Assembly (NCBI GenBank): GCA_013339765.2
Contig: CM023448.1
Span: 282,655,717 to 282,719,716, forward strand
Length of the DNA: 64,000 nucleotides
Origin: Haemaphysalis longicornis
Taxonomy: Eukaryota > Arthropoda > Arachnida > Ixodida > Ixodidae
Direction of reading: 5' to 3'
The notes below the pieces were generated by a model. It saw only the letters and a program-made list of their open reading frames with translations, searched no databases and was not told where the DNA came from. The position numbers and the translations under genes were made by a program. Positions 12,134 to 21,648 of this stretch are shown here, in pieces; the first letter of the stretch is position 1; each line of letters opens with the position of its first letter.

Positions 12134-12736
12134 CTCACCCCAAATGAAATAACAGAAATTGAACACGAAGGGGCAGCTACTAGAGAACAGTTATATGCAG
12201 AACGTGCGTTTTCTGAGCATGAGAGTTCCCTGTTTTCCCAAAATACAGCGGGCTTAAAAAGTTCAAAAGTGAAGAAGGGTGTAGTGAAGGGCTTGTTGGT
12301 ACACTTTAGTATAAAAAACCGCGAGAATACGGTACTAAGCAAGAAGAGCACAACACAGGCAACCACGAACAACTGAGCGCGTTTTAATGCGGCACGAAAA
12401 ATACATGAAAAGCGAAGAGAAAACGAATAAAAAACAAATAAAATTTGAGGTGAAATGTGATATCAAAAGATTTGTTAAGACGGCAACAACATTTTTATCC
12501 ACCGCATGCCGATTTATCCACACCTAGTCGTTCGTGTTAGGTACGCGACCTCCTTATCAAGCAGTGAAACGGACGGTTCATTAATACGCATGCCCCCTTT
12601 CCTGTCGATTTGGAAATTTGTTCGTCAGTTGTTCGTCAGCGCCTGTGTTGCGCGTTTCTTGCTTAGTCCCGTCTTCTGCGCTGTTTTTCGATCCTAAGAT
12701 TCAAATGTAAATTCGCGTCGCTCCTGACAACAATAG
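12134..12736. other. No recognisable gene
   Basis: AT-rich. Short ORFs without motifs. Ends at the Tx1-like reverse-transcriptase fragment. Confidence 0.45.
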
Positions 12737-13240
12737 ATGACAAAACAAAAATTCCCTGTCACGGTCGAGGAAGTAAAAAAAAAACCTAGTGATGTCCTAA
12801 ATTTGAGGAAGTCCCCAGGGCCTGACGGCCTTAGTGCTGCATTCTATAGAATAGTTAAGCACAATATATCCCATGTATTAACTGGCATGTTCAAAGAAGC
12901 TTCTACGTTACGGGGGTCGCCACCATTGTTTTTGTCTTACCGCACGATTTCAACTCCAAATATAGCGTACGTTCTCAAACTTCATCAGGCAACCACGTAC
13001 CGCCCTATAAGCTCAACAAATGTCGACTATTAAATGCTAGTGAAAATACGGACTAAAAGACTGCAGACTGTTATCAGCACCTTAGTAGGGCCTTATCAAA
13101 CAAGTGGGATAAAAGGACGATCATTTGTCGCGAACACAGCAAAGCCTCTTGGTGTACTTGAGAGTTGCGACGTGATGCATACCGGCGTCGCAATATGGCA
13201 AGCCAACCTAAACAAAGCGTTCGATCTTGTGCCGTAGTTC
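12737..13240 (+). pseudogene. Tx1/L1-group LINE reverse transcriptase fragment
   Basis: One frame runs across 12737-13240 with a TAA at 13031-13033 and a TAG at 13235-13237. It shows RT blocks in order: KSPGPDGLSAAFYR (palm entry), YRPISSTNVDY directly before the first stop, MLVKIRTKRLQTVIS, LVGPYQTSGIKGRS, then VLESCD and ANLNKAFDLVP (block A, where active families have an Asp in D-x-x-K-A-F-D). The G-P-x-Q-x-x-x-I-K-G-R-S block and the R-P-I-S-x-x-N-V-D-Y spacing are typical of the L1/Tx1 group rather than CR1 or RTE. The catalytic FADD region is missing; after 13240 the sequence becomes GC-rich and unrelated. Truncated dead copy. Confidence 0.75.
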
Positions 13241-14237
13241 GCCTCAAAGCCCGTAACCTTCGCGAGAACCGTTCTTCCAGATCAACAACACCGATGGCGG
13301 CGCGCCCAGCGTCCCTGCGGAGAAAAACTACGAGGATTTGCCACAGTAACTGCGGCTCTTTCTGGAGCGAGCGGTGACCTGGCATTATCGATAGTTGCTA
13401 CCACGAGCCGGCGCAGCGTGACCACGACAAAGGAAAGCCCCTGCCAAAGTACGCGGCTGCCGCGGAAGAATGGGGCAGCATCATTTCGCATTCGTGTTCA
13501 CCGCCCTGAAAAACTCGCACTGCCGGCCGCTTTCAATCGGCGCAGCCGGGCGTGCCCTTGAAGACGGCTTAGCCGCGCTACGGATGTGCTCGCAGGCTAA
13601 GCTTAATTGCGAGACGCCAGCGGGGCAATCTACACCCGAAAACTTGCGCGGGTATCCCTTGACGCGCCCGGCGGGTAAAGTAAACGCATCATCCCGGGAA
13701 CAGCTCCAGCGAGACGCTGTCCGCATGCGCTCAGCTTGAACCGACTGCTCGAACGACAACCACATCCAAGAACTCAGCGCGCATCTCTTCATACCAGAGA
13801 CGTTTCCCGCTGTAAATGATGCGATAAGGGATGCTCTGTCTTGTGAACTTCAGATTTGAAGCGGCACGCCGACAGTGGCCCCGGTGAGGATATGTTTTCG
13901 ATAGCGCGGAAGTGGCGAAGAATGATACTACCCAGACAATTTGCACTGTTGAAATAGTTCTTGACAGTTGAATAGTTGACTACCGGCAGCTATATCGCCA
14001 ATGATACGATAGTCGATATTGGCAGTTTTTAAGTGACAGTTCGACAGCGTACGCGCGCGCGCATGAGACAGTAAGTGTGTTTAAATTTCCCGCCAGCACA
14101 AAGCGCATGATATCGGTACCAGCATGACGACGTGAAATACAAGGGTGAAAATGTCGCCCGGAAAGCCTTTCATGCTGAACAAGAATAGAATTATGGGCTC
14201 ACGTCGGCGCTCAAAGCAGGCTAGTTGTTTTAGTAGA
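13241..14237. other. GC-rich stretch, no recognisable gene
   Basis: Both strands have Arg/Ser-rich ORFs up to 103 residues at 13282-13792, caused by composition. No domains, and no continuation of the upstream reverse transcriptase recognised. Confidence 0.4.
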
Positions 14238-14355
14238 GAGTTTTAGCTGACCGTTTTCGACGGTCCGTTCCGGTATCGGCGGCGTGCTCAGCGCAACCGG
14301 AGCCAATGCCGTTCGCGGCTTTGCGCGCCACGCATTGCCATCAGCGCGGAGCGGA

Positions 14356-14610
14356 GCGTGAAAAAAAAAATTGGGCCCATCTCCCAACGAGGGGGGACTC
14401 GAGTAAATGCGTCGCGTAGGGGGTGGGTGTATTGCGTTAACGTTAGTGTTTGGGGGGTGGTGGTGGGGTGGTAGTGAATGTGTTAACTATTATTGCTTAT
14501 TACTATTAATTATTATTTCTTTCATATATTAATTACTACTTTCGTGATTTTGCGACTCGAGTCCCCCCTCGTGGAGAGATGGGCCCAATTTTTCTTTTTT
14601 TTTGTGACGC
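14356..14610. repeat. Fold-back repeat with about 50-bp arms
   Basis: The left arm (14356-14403) contains TTGGGCCCATCTCCCAACGA and GGGGGGACTCGAG. The right arm (14556-14610) contains their reverse complements with a few differences. The spacer is T/G-rich with GGGTGG repeats and TTATTA runs. Confidence 0.8.
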
Positions 14611-14650
14611 AAGAAGTGAAGGCAAGGAGTAGGTTGTTGTAAGTCGTTAT

Positions 14651-14870
14651 TTATTTATTTTTTTTGCTGTTGTCGTTGTATTGGACGCTGAGAACGACGG
14701 CTTTGTGGTCGCTAAAGTGTACTGTTAAGGGGTCTTTAAGCAGTGGTCGTGCGTTGCAGCAACTGGTGAAGACGAGATCGATGCAACTGCTGCCGTGTAT
14801 CAGCAGCTTCTTGACGTAGTTTGAATGAGTCAAGGATATAAGGCGCGTTCGTAGCCTTTGATTCTGTGTC
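14651..14870 (-). pseudogene. LINE apurinic endonuclease C-terminal fragment
   Basis: Minus-strand reading: RLISLTHSNYVKKLL, then GSSCIDLVFTSCCNAR, then LTVHFSDHKAVVLSVQYN and a stop. The I-D-L-V-F-T-S and S-D-H-K-A-V blocks are the last two conserved blocks of the APE-type endonuclease in CR1/Jockey-group LINEs; the His of SDH is a catalytic residue in that family. The N-terminal catalytic part and the reverse transcriptase are absent. The upstream (5') boundary is blurred by the SINE duplication, which repeats the segment encoding NQRLRTRLISLTH. Confidence 0.6.
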
Positions 14871-15118
14871 GCTTTTGTGGCGCAGTGGGAAGAGCACCAT
14901 GTACCTCGCGTTCCGCCCAACAGGGTCGTGGGATCGAAACCAGGCGCCGGATAGTATTTTTTTTATATAGTGTGAATGAGTCAAGGATATAAGGCGCGTT
15001 CGTAGCCTTTGATTCTGTGTCGCTTTTGTGGCGCAGTGGGAAGAGCACCATGTACCTCGCGTTCCGCCCACAGGGTCGTGGGATCGAAACCAGGCGCCGA
15101 TAACTATTTTTTTTTATA
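14820..15118 (+). repeat. tRNA-like SINE, two tandem 151-bp units
   Basis: Units begin with TGAATGAGTCAAGGATATAA at 14822 and 14973 (period 151 bp) and are almost identical; unit 2 lacks one A in the CCCAACAGG stretch. Each contains a pol III A-box-like TGGCGCAGTGG (14878-14888; 15029-15039) and a B-box-like GGATCGAAACC (14931-14941; 15081-15091), followed by a short T-rich tail. The first 55 bp of each unit is LINE endonuclease sequence, so the unit is LINE fragment plus SINE duplicated together, or two insertions with long flank duplication. Confidence 0.75.
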
Positions 15119-15313
15119 GAGTAGGGGGAGGGGTGCGGACAGACAACAACGCTGCACCTGTTGTTGAGAGCGAGGAGGGTACGGGGGAGAGACGCGCACC
15201 TGCGCCTCGCCGCGACGCGCATGCGCAGTGAGCGTGTGGACGCCGCCGCCGACGGTCGAGGGACATCGTGCGACTAAGAAACGCTCCGCGTTTAAAACGG
15301 TCAGCTAAAACTC

Positions 15314-16810
15314 GCTAGAAACGCCTGACAACGGCGCTACCGCCGTTATCAGCCGGTTGCGCAGCTTGTGAAAGAGGCATCGGTGGTGGCGAGAGGAATA
15401 ACAGTTGCGAAAGAGGTGTCAGCGGTGGCGAGGAGGAGCGCCGCAGCGGCGCCGAGTAAATCTGCTTCACCGGAATGAAAACTGGGGCGGGGGGTTGACA
15501 TATACTGCTTCGCAGTAAAATGGAGATGGGTTCTGTTACAGTCATTCCAAAGCTAATGAGACTAAGCAAGGCTGGGCGCTCCCATAAATAAGTTACGGCA
15601 ATCAGAACACAAAGTGAAGCACGCCGAGCGGCGACTGACGCCCATAAAGCCCTGGACTGAAGGCCCCACCCGGACTAGGCTGCTTTTTCTCTTTTTACTC
15701 AAACGTTTATACCCCCCCAACAACAATCCGCACCGTTTTCTCGCAAGCCAATTGCGCTTAACTGCACCAGCTTTCGACGGCAGATGCCCTACGTGTTTAC
15801 GAACAGCCGTGTGCACACAAGTCTCCCATAACTATTTTACAAACAGCCGAGCGAAAACAACCTTCTTTTTCTCCGAAGCGAGCGCAAAAAGATCGTATTT
15901 TACGAGCGTGAAGAATGACTTCAATTCCCTTTTTGCAAAAGGAACAGACCAGATATAAAATATGGCCCCGGTAGGCCATCAGTCGGCACGATGGCCCGGC
16001 GGGCGCTTTATGACGGCCATCAGCAAGCTCGTAACATCCACGCCGACGTGGCCGTCGACGGACCGGGAGGCCGGCATCGGCCGCGTAACGCGACCGCCTG
16101 GCGTCTTCTCGTGCCCCGTACAGGTGCACAATAAATAAGGCCCAACACGAACGCCCGTACTAGACGTATTCCCAATTCCAACAAAATAACTGCAAAAAAG
16201 GCAGGTAAGCGATTCTGTGTGTACTGAAAGAAGGGGAAATTTTCTTCTCTCTCTGTGCAAAGAAAATTGCTGCCTTGCCGATTGCTGCGCCCATTGCTGC
16301 ATTACGGACATTAGTGGCGGTACTAGCGCGGCCGCATAGCGCCGACAACGCAAATGGTGTGTATACAAGGCAGGGAAGCCTGCTGCGGGAAACGTCGCGC
16401 AAATACGGACCATCGAACTCGGCGCGGAATAACAGCAGCGATTGCCGTTGCGTACAAGCAGGAGGTCCTTCTGCGTATGCGCATTACGGGGGAGGGGGGC
16501 ACCCCCCACCACCCTTTCCGCGGGAATTTTGCGGTTCATTGGGAGGGGGTGGAATGATCGAGGCCATTGACGCTACCTATCATCAGTCACCACCGATTAC
16601 CCTTTTTCTTACGCGTGCGATGCCCCGAGCTTACACGCCTTCGACATCATGCTCTTACCACGACCACCAGGTATTTTGTAGCGGCTTTGGAAAAAAAAAA
16701 GCAAGGAAACAGCCAGAAGTTTGCTTGGAATACACCCACCGCGCGTCAAAGTTCTTATTTTTAACTCGCATGCTAAAAAAATTACACCATCTTCCCGTGG
16801 GGAACCCTGA
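15314..16810. other. No recognisable gene
   Basis: A plus-strand ORF of 251 codons (16275-17030) crosses the helicase relic antisense and has no domain. Poly-A-like runs at about 16689-16700. A run of C/G near 16490-16550 inflates ORF length. Confidence 0.4.
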
Positions 16811-16825
16811 TGAGGATGCGAAGCA

Positions 16826-17080
16826 TCATGGGGGTTCCGTGTGGTTCCATTGTGTTGCCGTTATGTTGAGTGATCTGGTGTTTAGTAGCGCCAGAGGAAA
16901 TTCCGCGTCCGGATCCACACCGGTGGCAAAGGCACGCAAGTACTGTTGTGTGACAGTGAGTAGGCGGTGGTTCTCGAGGCGCCGAAACTCGTCAATCATG
17001 TTCTTGTCGATGTTGTCGTCTCTGTGGTAGAATCGGTAGTCTCCGTCAGCGTTGGTGCACCGGCTGAGAGCAACGTACAC
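16826..17080 (-). pseudogene. PIF1/Helitron-like helicase, C-terminal fragment
   Basis: Minus-strand reading: YVALSRCTNADG, FYHRDDNIDKNMIDEFRRLE, NHRLLTVTQQYLRAF, LALLNTRSLN. V-Y-V-A-L-S-R-C is the conserved motif VI-like end of PIF1-family (SF1B) helicases, and the following I-D-E-F-x-R-L tail matches my memory of C-termini of PIF1-like proteins from arthropod transposons and Helitrons. The Walker A/B ATPase core is absent. Both ends are flanked by related short motifs (GATGCGAAGCATC at about 16816 and GATGCTCCGCATC at about 17269), which may be the ends of the enclosing repeat. A host PIF1 pseudogene fragment is a possible alternative. Confidence 0.55.
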
Positions 17081-18234
17081 GCCCTCCTCTTCGCAGCTTT
17101 GTCTTCTTCTTCAGCGGTTCCCCTACGGGAAGATGACGACGGTGATTGAACGCGAAGCTATCTCGTGATGGATTTTTTTGGTTGGCCAATCCCTAGGGGC
17201 ATCCTGCCACAATCATCATCAGAGGCGCTGCGGACGGGGCACGGACAAGTGACCTCCCCCGAGCAAGAGATGCTCCGCATCTAAAATAACATGCCAAATA
17301 GCATTTTTATCCACACTCGCATGTAATTCACCCCCCCCCCCCTACTCTTTTCTACGCAAGCCACCCTGTTATCCCTGCCCGAATAAAGATCTCGATTTAT
17401 AGAATTTTGAATAGATTTTCAGGTTATTTTTACTTCTCTTCCTGGTCTCCCTCCCACCTTCAAAATTAAATTTGCAGTCCAAATTAAAGTGCAAATTAAA
17501 TTTGCACTATGCCTCGCATGCATAGTGCAAAGATCAATTCTCGCTGTACGACCCGTCTTATGCCGACTACAGTCGCAAAACTCGCTCAGCGGCGGCTCGT
17601 ATGGTACCATGACCGAATACCCGCAAACGTATGATTTGCTGCGCCGAGCGAAAAATGACTAGACGGCCCACCATGGCGCGGAGCGGTGATGCGTGCGTAG
17701 TAAAGAGACATACTTTTCGGCATAATTTCGATCAAGTGCCATACTAGAGAAAATTTGGCAACCATTCAGGGTAGGACGCTTCGCGATGTCCATATAGTCA
17801 GCAATAGAACCGTACACAGCAAATTATGTATACAAATACCTAACTAGTGGAGGATGGTGGTGGTAAAAAAAATCTTCCTTTCAAAAGCCAACGAACTTCG
17901 CGCCCAATAGCTCAAAGACCTCCAAAAAGAGCACTTTGCAGCCAAGGTGTAGTTTTGACGCATACAAAACGCCAAATCTGACTTCCTTCTCTATATTGGA
18001 GCAATATTTCGCACAATATTGTGCGGAGCTTCCTACCCACGGTCGCACCGGCCCAATCACGTTAGCGCTTTTGAATGGAATGCAAGGGGAACAAAGTCGG
18101 TTTATTTCAGCATTGAACGGCCAAATATAAGGCGCCAATGATGCAGCAAGCGCCAGCTGCCATGTGAATACAACACGAGTTTCCACTGGACTACCTGCCG
18201 ACCCGCAACGCGGCGCGCTGCAGGAATGTCCACG
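17081..18234. other. No gene; short hairpins
   Basis: A poly-C run at about 17331-17342. A 12-bp hairpin TTTGCACTATGC / GCATAGTGCAAA at 17501-17531, preceded by repeated CAAATTAAA words. A perfect 16-bp palindrome CGCACAATATTGTGCG at about 18010-18025. No coding sequence recognised. Confidence 0.5.
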
Positions 18235-18774
18235 AAAGAAACCCGGGTCGCTTCGATTTCACCGGATAACCCACCAAATCATCTGCCAGCGTCCACAGAC
18301 AGATCCATCATGATCATATGGGCACCCGCCCACTCCGCCGTCCCGGGCAACGAAACCGCACACCTGTTGGCCCGGCCCCCGAGCAGAAGAGGCCAACCCC
18401 GATGATCACGTATCACGAGATAACACAGCACGTATCACCTACCCAGCACCGCATAAACACCCAACGAAAGAAGAGGAACGGCAGCTCCGTGCACTCCAGA
18501 CAAATACTTTTCCCCATCCCACTAAATGCCATATATTGCACCCCACCGTATTTTCCCCGCTATACCGCTTCTGCGAAGCCCCCGGGACGCTCTTTCATAT
18601 GGTACGGGGCTGCGCGCACGCCCCACTGCATTCGCGAAATCCCTCCATTTCTTCTCACGAGCTTTGGGAGAGAGCTCTGACTAGCGCCTGCTTGTGTTGA
18701 GGCTCTTGAGGCTGGGAAAGCTCAAGGGGTCTTGGACTGAGGACTCCTCCCCAGTGGTTTTCGCAATAAGCACG

Positions 18775-18777
<3 letters not shown>
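18235..18777 (+). pseudogene. LINE 3' half: RNase H end plus Cys-His region
   Basis: A frame from about 18304 reads SIMIIWAPAHSAVPGNETAH; W-x-P-A-H-x-x-x-x-G-N-E is the C-terminal RNase H block of I/R1-group LINEs. After a frame change it continues with RITYPAPHKHPTKEEERQLR, LQTNTFPHPTK, RFCEAPGTLFHMVRGC and ELWERALTSACL, the Cys-x-x-x-H-x-x-x-x-C type region and W-E-x-x-L-x-S tail of the same polyprotein. Frameshifts are needed to read it through, so it is dead. The (CT)n run follows directly, a common tail position for such LINEs. The RT and endonuclease parts are absent. Confidence 0.7.
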
Positions 18778-18833
<56 letters not shown>

Positions 18834-18861
18834 CTCCTCTCTCCTCTCTCTCTCTCTCTCT
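18778..18861. repeat. (CT)n microsatellite
   Basis: About 80 bp of CT with single-base slips, directly after the LINE 3' end. Confidence 0.97.
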
Positions 18862-18876
18862 CTAACTAATAGAGAT

Positions 18877-19027
18877 GAGAGAGTTTTAGTATAGCGGAAA
18901 GCACCACTTCAGCGCGCCCATAGCGTTAGTGGGCACGCTAACCGTCGCGTAACGAGGCGCTATCCGTTTGCGATTGCGGCGCGCAAACGTTAACGCCACA
19001 GCTAAAACGCTATACTATTTAGCATAG
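18877..19027. mobile_element. Short MITE-like inverted repeat
   Basis: The left end AGAGTTTTAGTATAGCG and the right end GCTAAAACGCTATACTATT form an imperfect inverted repeat about 150 bp apart. The GAGTTTTAG start resembles the terminus of the 14.2-15.3 kb element. Internal GCGC-rich sequence, no ORF. Confidence 0.45.
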
Positions 19028-19504
19028 CGTGTACTACGCTACGGCGGCGGGTAGCGGGGCCCGACTGGGCAGGTGCCCATTCGTTCCGGCAGGGTGGATT
19101 AGTTCCGCGGGCCTGCCTTCGCCATGCCCGCGCATTCACTCCGCTGAGGGGCCACCTCCCCGCGCTCCCTGCGCGCGCCTGCGCAGTTGGGTCCCGGTAG
19201 GTAACCCGCCGCCGCAGCGTGGTCCTCCGGTTGCCGCAACGGCTAAAGCTTATTAGCCTTCGTATGCGCTTCCCAGCAGGTGCGGCCGAATCGCGCTGCC
19301 CGCAAGATGCGAAAAAGGCGCGTGGAAAAGACCAATGTCAGCCAACAAGCACCTGGCTACCAGAAAGCAGAGGAAATGTCCGCCAAAAACATGATGCGGT
19401 GCGCGGAGAGAAATAAATCCCGCGAACATCTAATAGATGTTCCACGTTAATACGGGTTGTACAGTAATCTCTAAAAGTGCAGGCGCGCTTTGGTTTCCTC
19501 GCAT
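19028..19504. other. GC-rich, no recognisable gene
   Basis: Short open frames on plus only (up to 75 residues), no motif. Confidence 0.4.
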
Positions 19505-19870
19505 GATGGCGAGAGAGGGAGAGAAAACTTTATTCTTTAAACAGCCCTAGTCCGGGCCGTCGTGCCACAGTCTCTTCATTAGGAGACGGCTGGTCCGTAG
19601 AACTCCCAGAGGTCCGCACTAACACGAAGGCAGTGGGCCGCCAGAAGTTCTTGCGTCGATTTGACATCTACGCCAGGACCCGGGTTCAACCAGTCCTCCC
19701 AGGAAGCGATGCGGGAACGCAGGTGTGGTGGTATACGTCTGGCGGATGGCACTCCCAGTAAAGGTGTCGTACTGATGGGTAGGAAGGGCAGTTGGGTGTA
19801 GGGCAAGTGGGACGCGAGAGGATGCCATGCATGTAGTGGATACGGGATGGAGTGATAAGAGATGAGGTCT
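19505..19870 (-). pseudogene. LINE 3' end (I/R1-like), minus strand
   Basis: Read on minus, one frame gives CPTPNCPSYPSVRHLYWECH, a C-x-x-x-x-C...H-x-x-x-x-C type terminal motif, then WEDWL in another frame. The 3' end is AATAAAGTTTTCTCTCCCTCTCTC (minus strand), a polyadenylation-like signal and a pyrimidine tail. This layout matches the plus-strand LINE end at 18.2-18.8 kb. At least one frameshift separates the motifs. Only the last few hundred bp remain. Confidence 0.55.
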
Positions 19871-21381
19871 GTGCTTTAAGTGCTCGAAAGAGAGATATCG
19901 TGCAGCTGTGCAGACAGTTGTGATTGTCTAAGGACTAGTAGGTCCAAATTAGGGTTTCACAAGCCGAAGCGACACTTGAGCTTTGTGGACGCCGTACTGA
20001 AAAGCTTGAAGCGAAGTGATGCATACGCGCGATGGTGTACTCGACTCCCTATACGTTAGAATGCATATATATGCTGCCGCAGTGCGCATTTCTAGAAATT
20101 CTGCTGCCAGCGGTGCATTCTGGGCCATGCACCCAGCAATCAATGAATCAATAAATCAATTTCTTTCAGCGGAAGCACTACAAAGGTCGACTACGAGCAA
20201 TCTGAGACCGTACCTTAAATCCTGTGCGCGTAAACGCATACATGCTTATATAAAGTAGACAACAGCACCGCAGCGGTGTATTAGGCAACGGCTAAGCACA
20301 GATGCATGCTTCTTCGCACGCTGTTACGAGATTGGCGCAGGTAGTTAAAACATTTTTTTTTCACTGCTCAGTCCCGCTACGGTGCTTGGATACAAAAGCA
20401 GCTTCTGCAAAAACGATGTCATACCCACATCCGCGCCAGCGGTTCGTAAGGCCTCCGGACATTCCTGAAGACAGGTAATTTTAGGACCGGTAGTCTCTCC
20501 GTATACTGGGGATTGACTTCTGTTTGGGCATCACGTGGGAAGAAAACTCTATACACAACAAGTTCACAGCAATGAACAATCTAGTCCCATGACTGGTAGC
20601 ACGAACTCTTCGAGGAGCAATCTTTCGACTGCAGCAAATGGTGAAGAACAAAAGCGTGTTCACGCTGTGCTGATTTGCCTCATTTTTGCAGCGCATGCGG
20701 GAAGTGACATTCTGTATAGGATTGGATGACGGCTCAGCCTATTTTCCTTAACATCTGCAGGTTCACTCGAAAGCCGACCTTTCGAATTTGTCACTTGGGC
20801 GAGCTTTCTGAACACGCACCGGGTACACTAACGGAATACCGCGCTTACACATTAAGTCCACAAGTTTCGCCGTTTGTTCAGCGAAATCCGTCCTTTTCAA
20901 ATCTTAGGTTAGCAAGAGGCCGGTTTTGTGCGCCTTGAGTTTCTGAAACAGTACATTCAATACTCGTGTGGGCAAAGCCCCACAAAGGCGTTTCCAGACA
21001 ACACACTAAAGCAATTTCACATTTGGCACACGCACACAGGAAAAAAATATTCGAGGGTTATAATCATTTTGGCTTTCCGACACCAGCCTCTCAGGCTTTA
21101 AAACGTGGCTCCGAAAATTGCCTGTCAGCGCCAGTCTTTTGAATAAGACTGGGAGTAATTGCGGCTCGTGGTGTGCTCGGTCCATGTCGTGGCCGTGAGG
21201 TAATAGACTCGGCAATTCCAATGTCTTTATCCGCTGCTTTCAACTCCGCCGTAAGTACGGCTGTCACGTGACTAACATTCGGGGAATTACGTCGGCCAGA
21301 AGGTGCGCTAAAAGTAATTATCAAGCTCCGTATTGCGGCTGCCGCGAGCACCTCTACAGATGTTTTCGTTGCCGCGGTTCA
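19871..21381. other. No recognisable gene
   Basis: Short ORFs (up to 80-86 residues) on both strands, none with motifs. A CAATGAATCAATAAATCAAT stretch occurs at about 20139. Confidence 0.45.
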
Positions 21382-21393
21382 CAATAAAGTAGA

Positions 21394-21636
21394 TTTGATT
21401 CATTGATTATGTGGTTTAGCGCGCCGAAACTCCACAGGTTATGAGACGCGCCGTAGTGGCGGGCTGCGGATGAATTTTGGCCACCTGGGGATCTTTAACG
21501 TGCGTCGACATCTCACACACACGGGCGTGTGTGCTTTCGCCTCCATCAGAAAAGCGGCCGCCACGGTCGGAAATCGAACCCGCGTTCTTGGGCTCAGCAG
21601 CTCAACGCCTTAGCCACTGAGCCACCGCGGCGGGTG
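21394..21636 (-). mobile_element. Ruka-like tRNA-derived SINE
   Basis: On the minus strand the element starts with CCGCCGCGGTGGCTCAGTGG, carrying the pol III A-box TGGCTCAGTGG, then a B-box-like GGTTCGATTTCC. It continues through TGATGGAGGCGAAAGC and GTTAAAGATCCCCAGGTGG to a 3' end rich in CATAATCAATGAATC. It is flanked by an exact 12-bp target-site duplication, CAATAAAGTAGA (21382-21393 and 21637-21648). This matches my memory of the ixodid tick SINE Ruka. The exact duplication implies a fairly recent LINE-driven insertion. Confidence 0.88.
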
Positions 21637-21648
21637 CAATAAAGTAGA

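Larger units (their letters stand above)
14238..15313. mobile_element. TIR element with nested insertions
   Basis: The left terminus, GAGTTTTAGCTGACCGTTTT (14238-14257), is matched by its reverse complement at 15294-15313 (AAAACGGTCAGCTAAAACTC), giving exact 20-bp terminal inverted repeats 1,076 bp apart. Inside lie a fold-back repeat (14356-14610), a minus-strand LINE endonuclease fragment and two tandem SINE units. The GC-rich right third (15120-15293) matches 6960-7206. So the outer element is a non-autonomous DNA transposon that took in, or was assembled around, other repeats. A related terminus (GAGTTTTAG) is at 18.88 kb. Confidence 0.65.

Noticed and set aside
14870..15115. Two tRNA genes in tandem
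   Set aside because: Box words only; no cloverleaf, and the units include LINE sequence.
16275..17030. 251-codon plus-strand ORF
   Set aside because: Low-complexity, no domain, and its end lies antisense to the PIF1-like relic, which has recognisable motifs.
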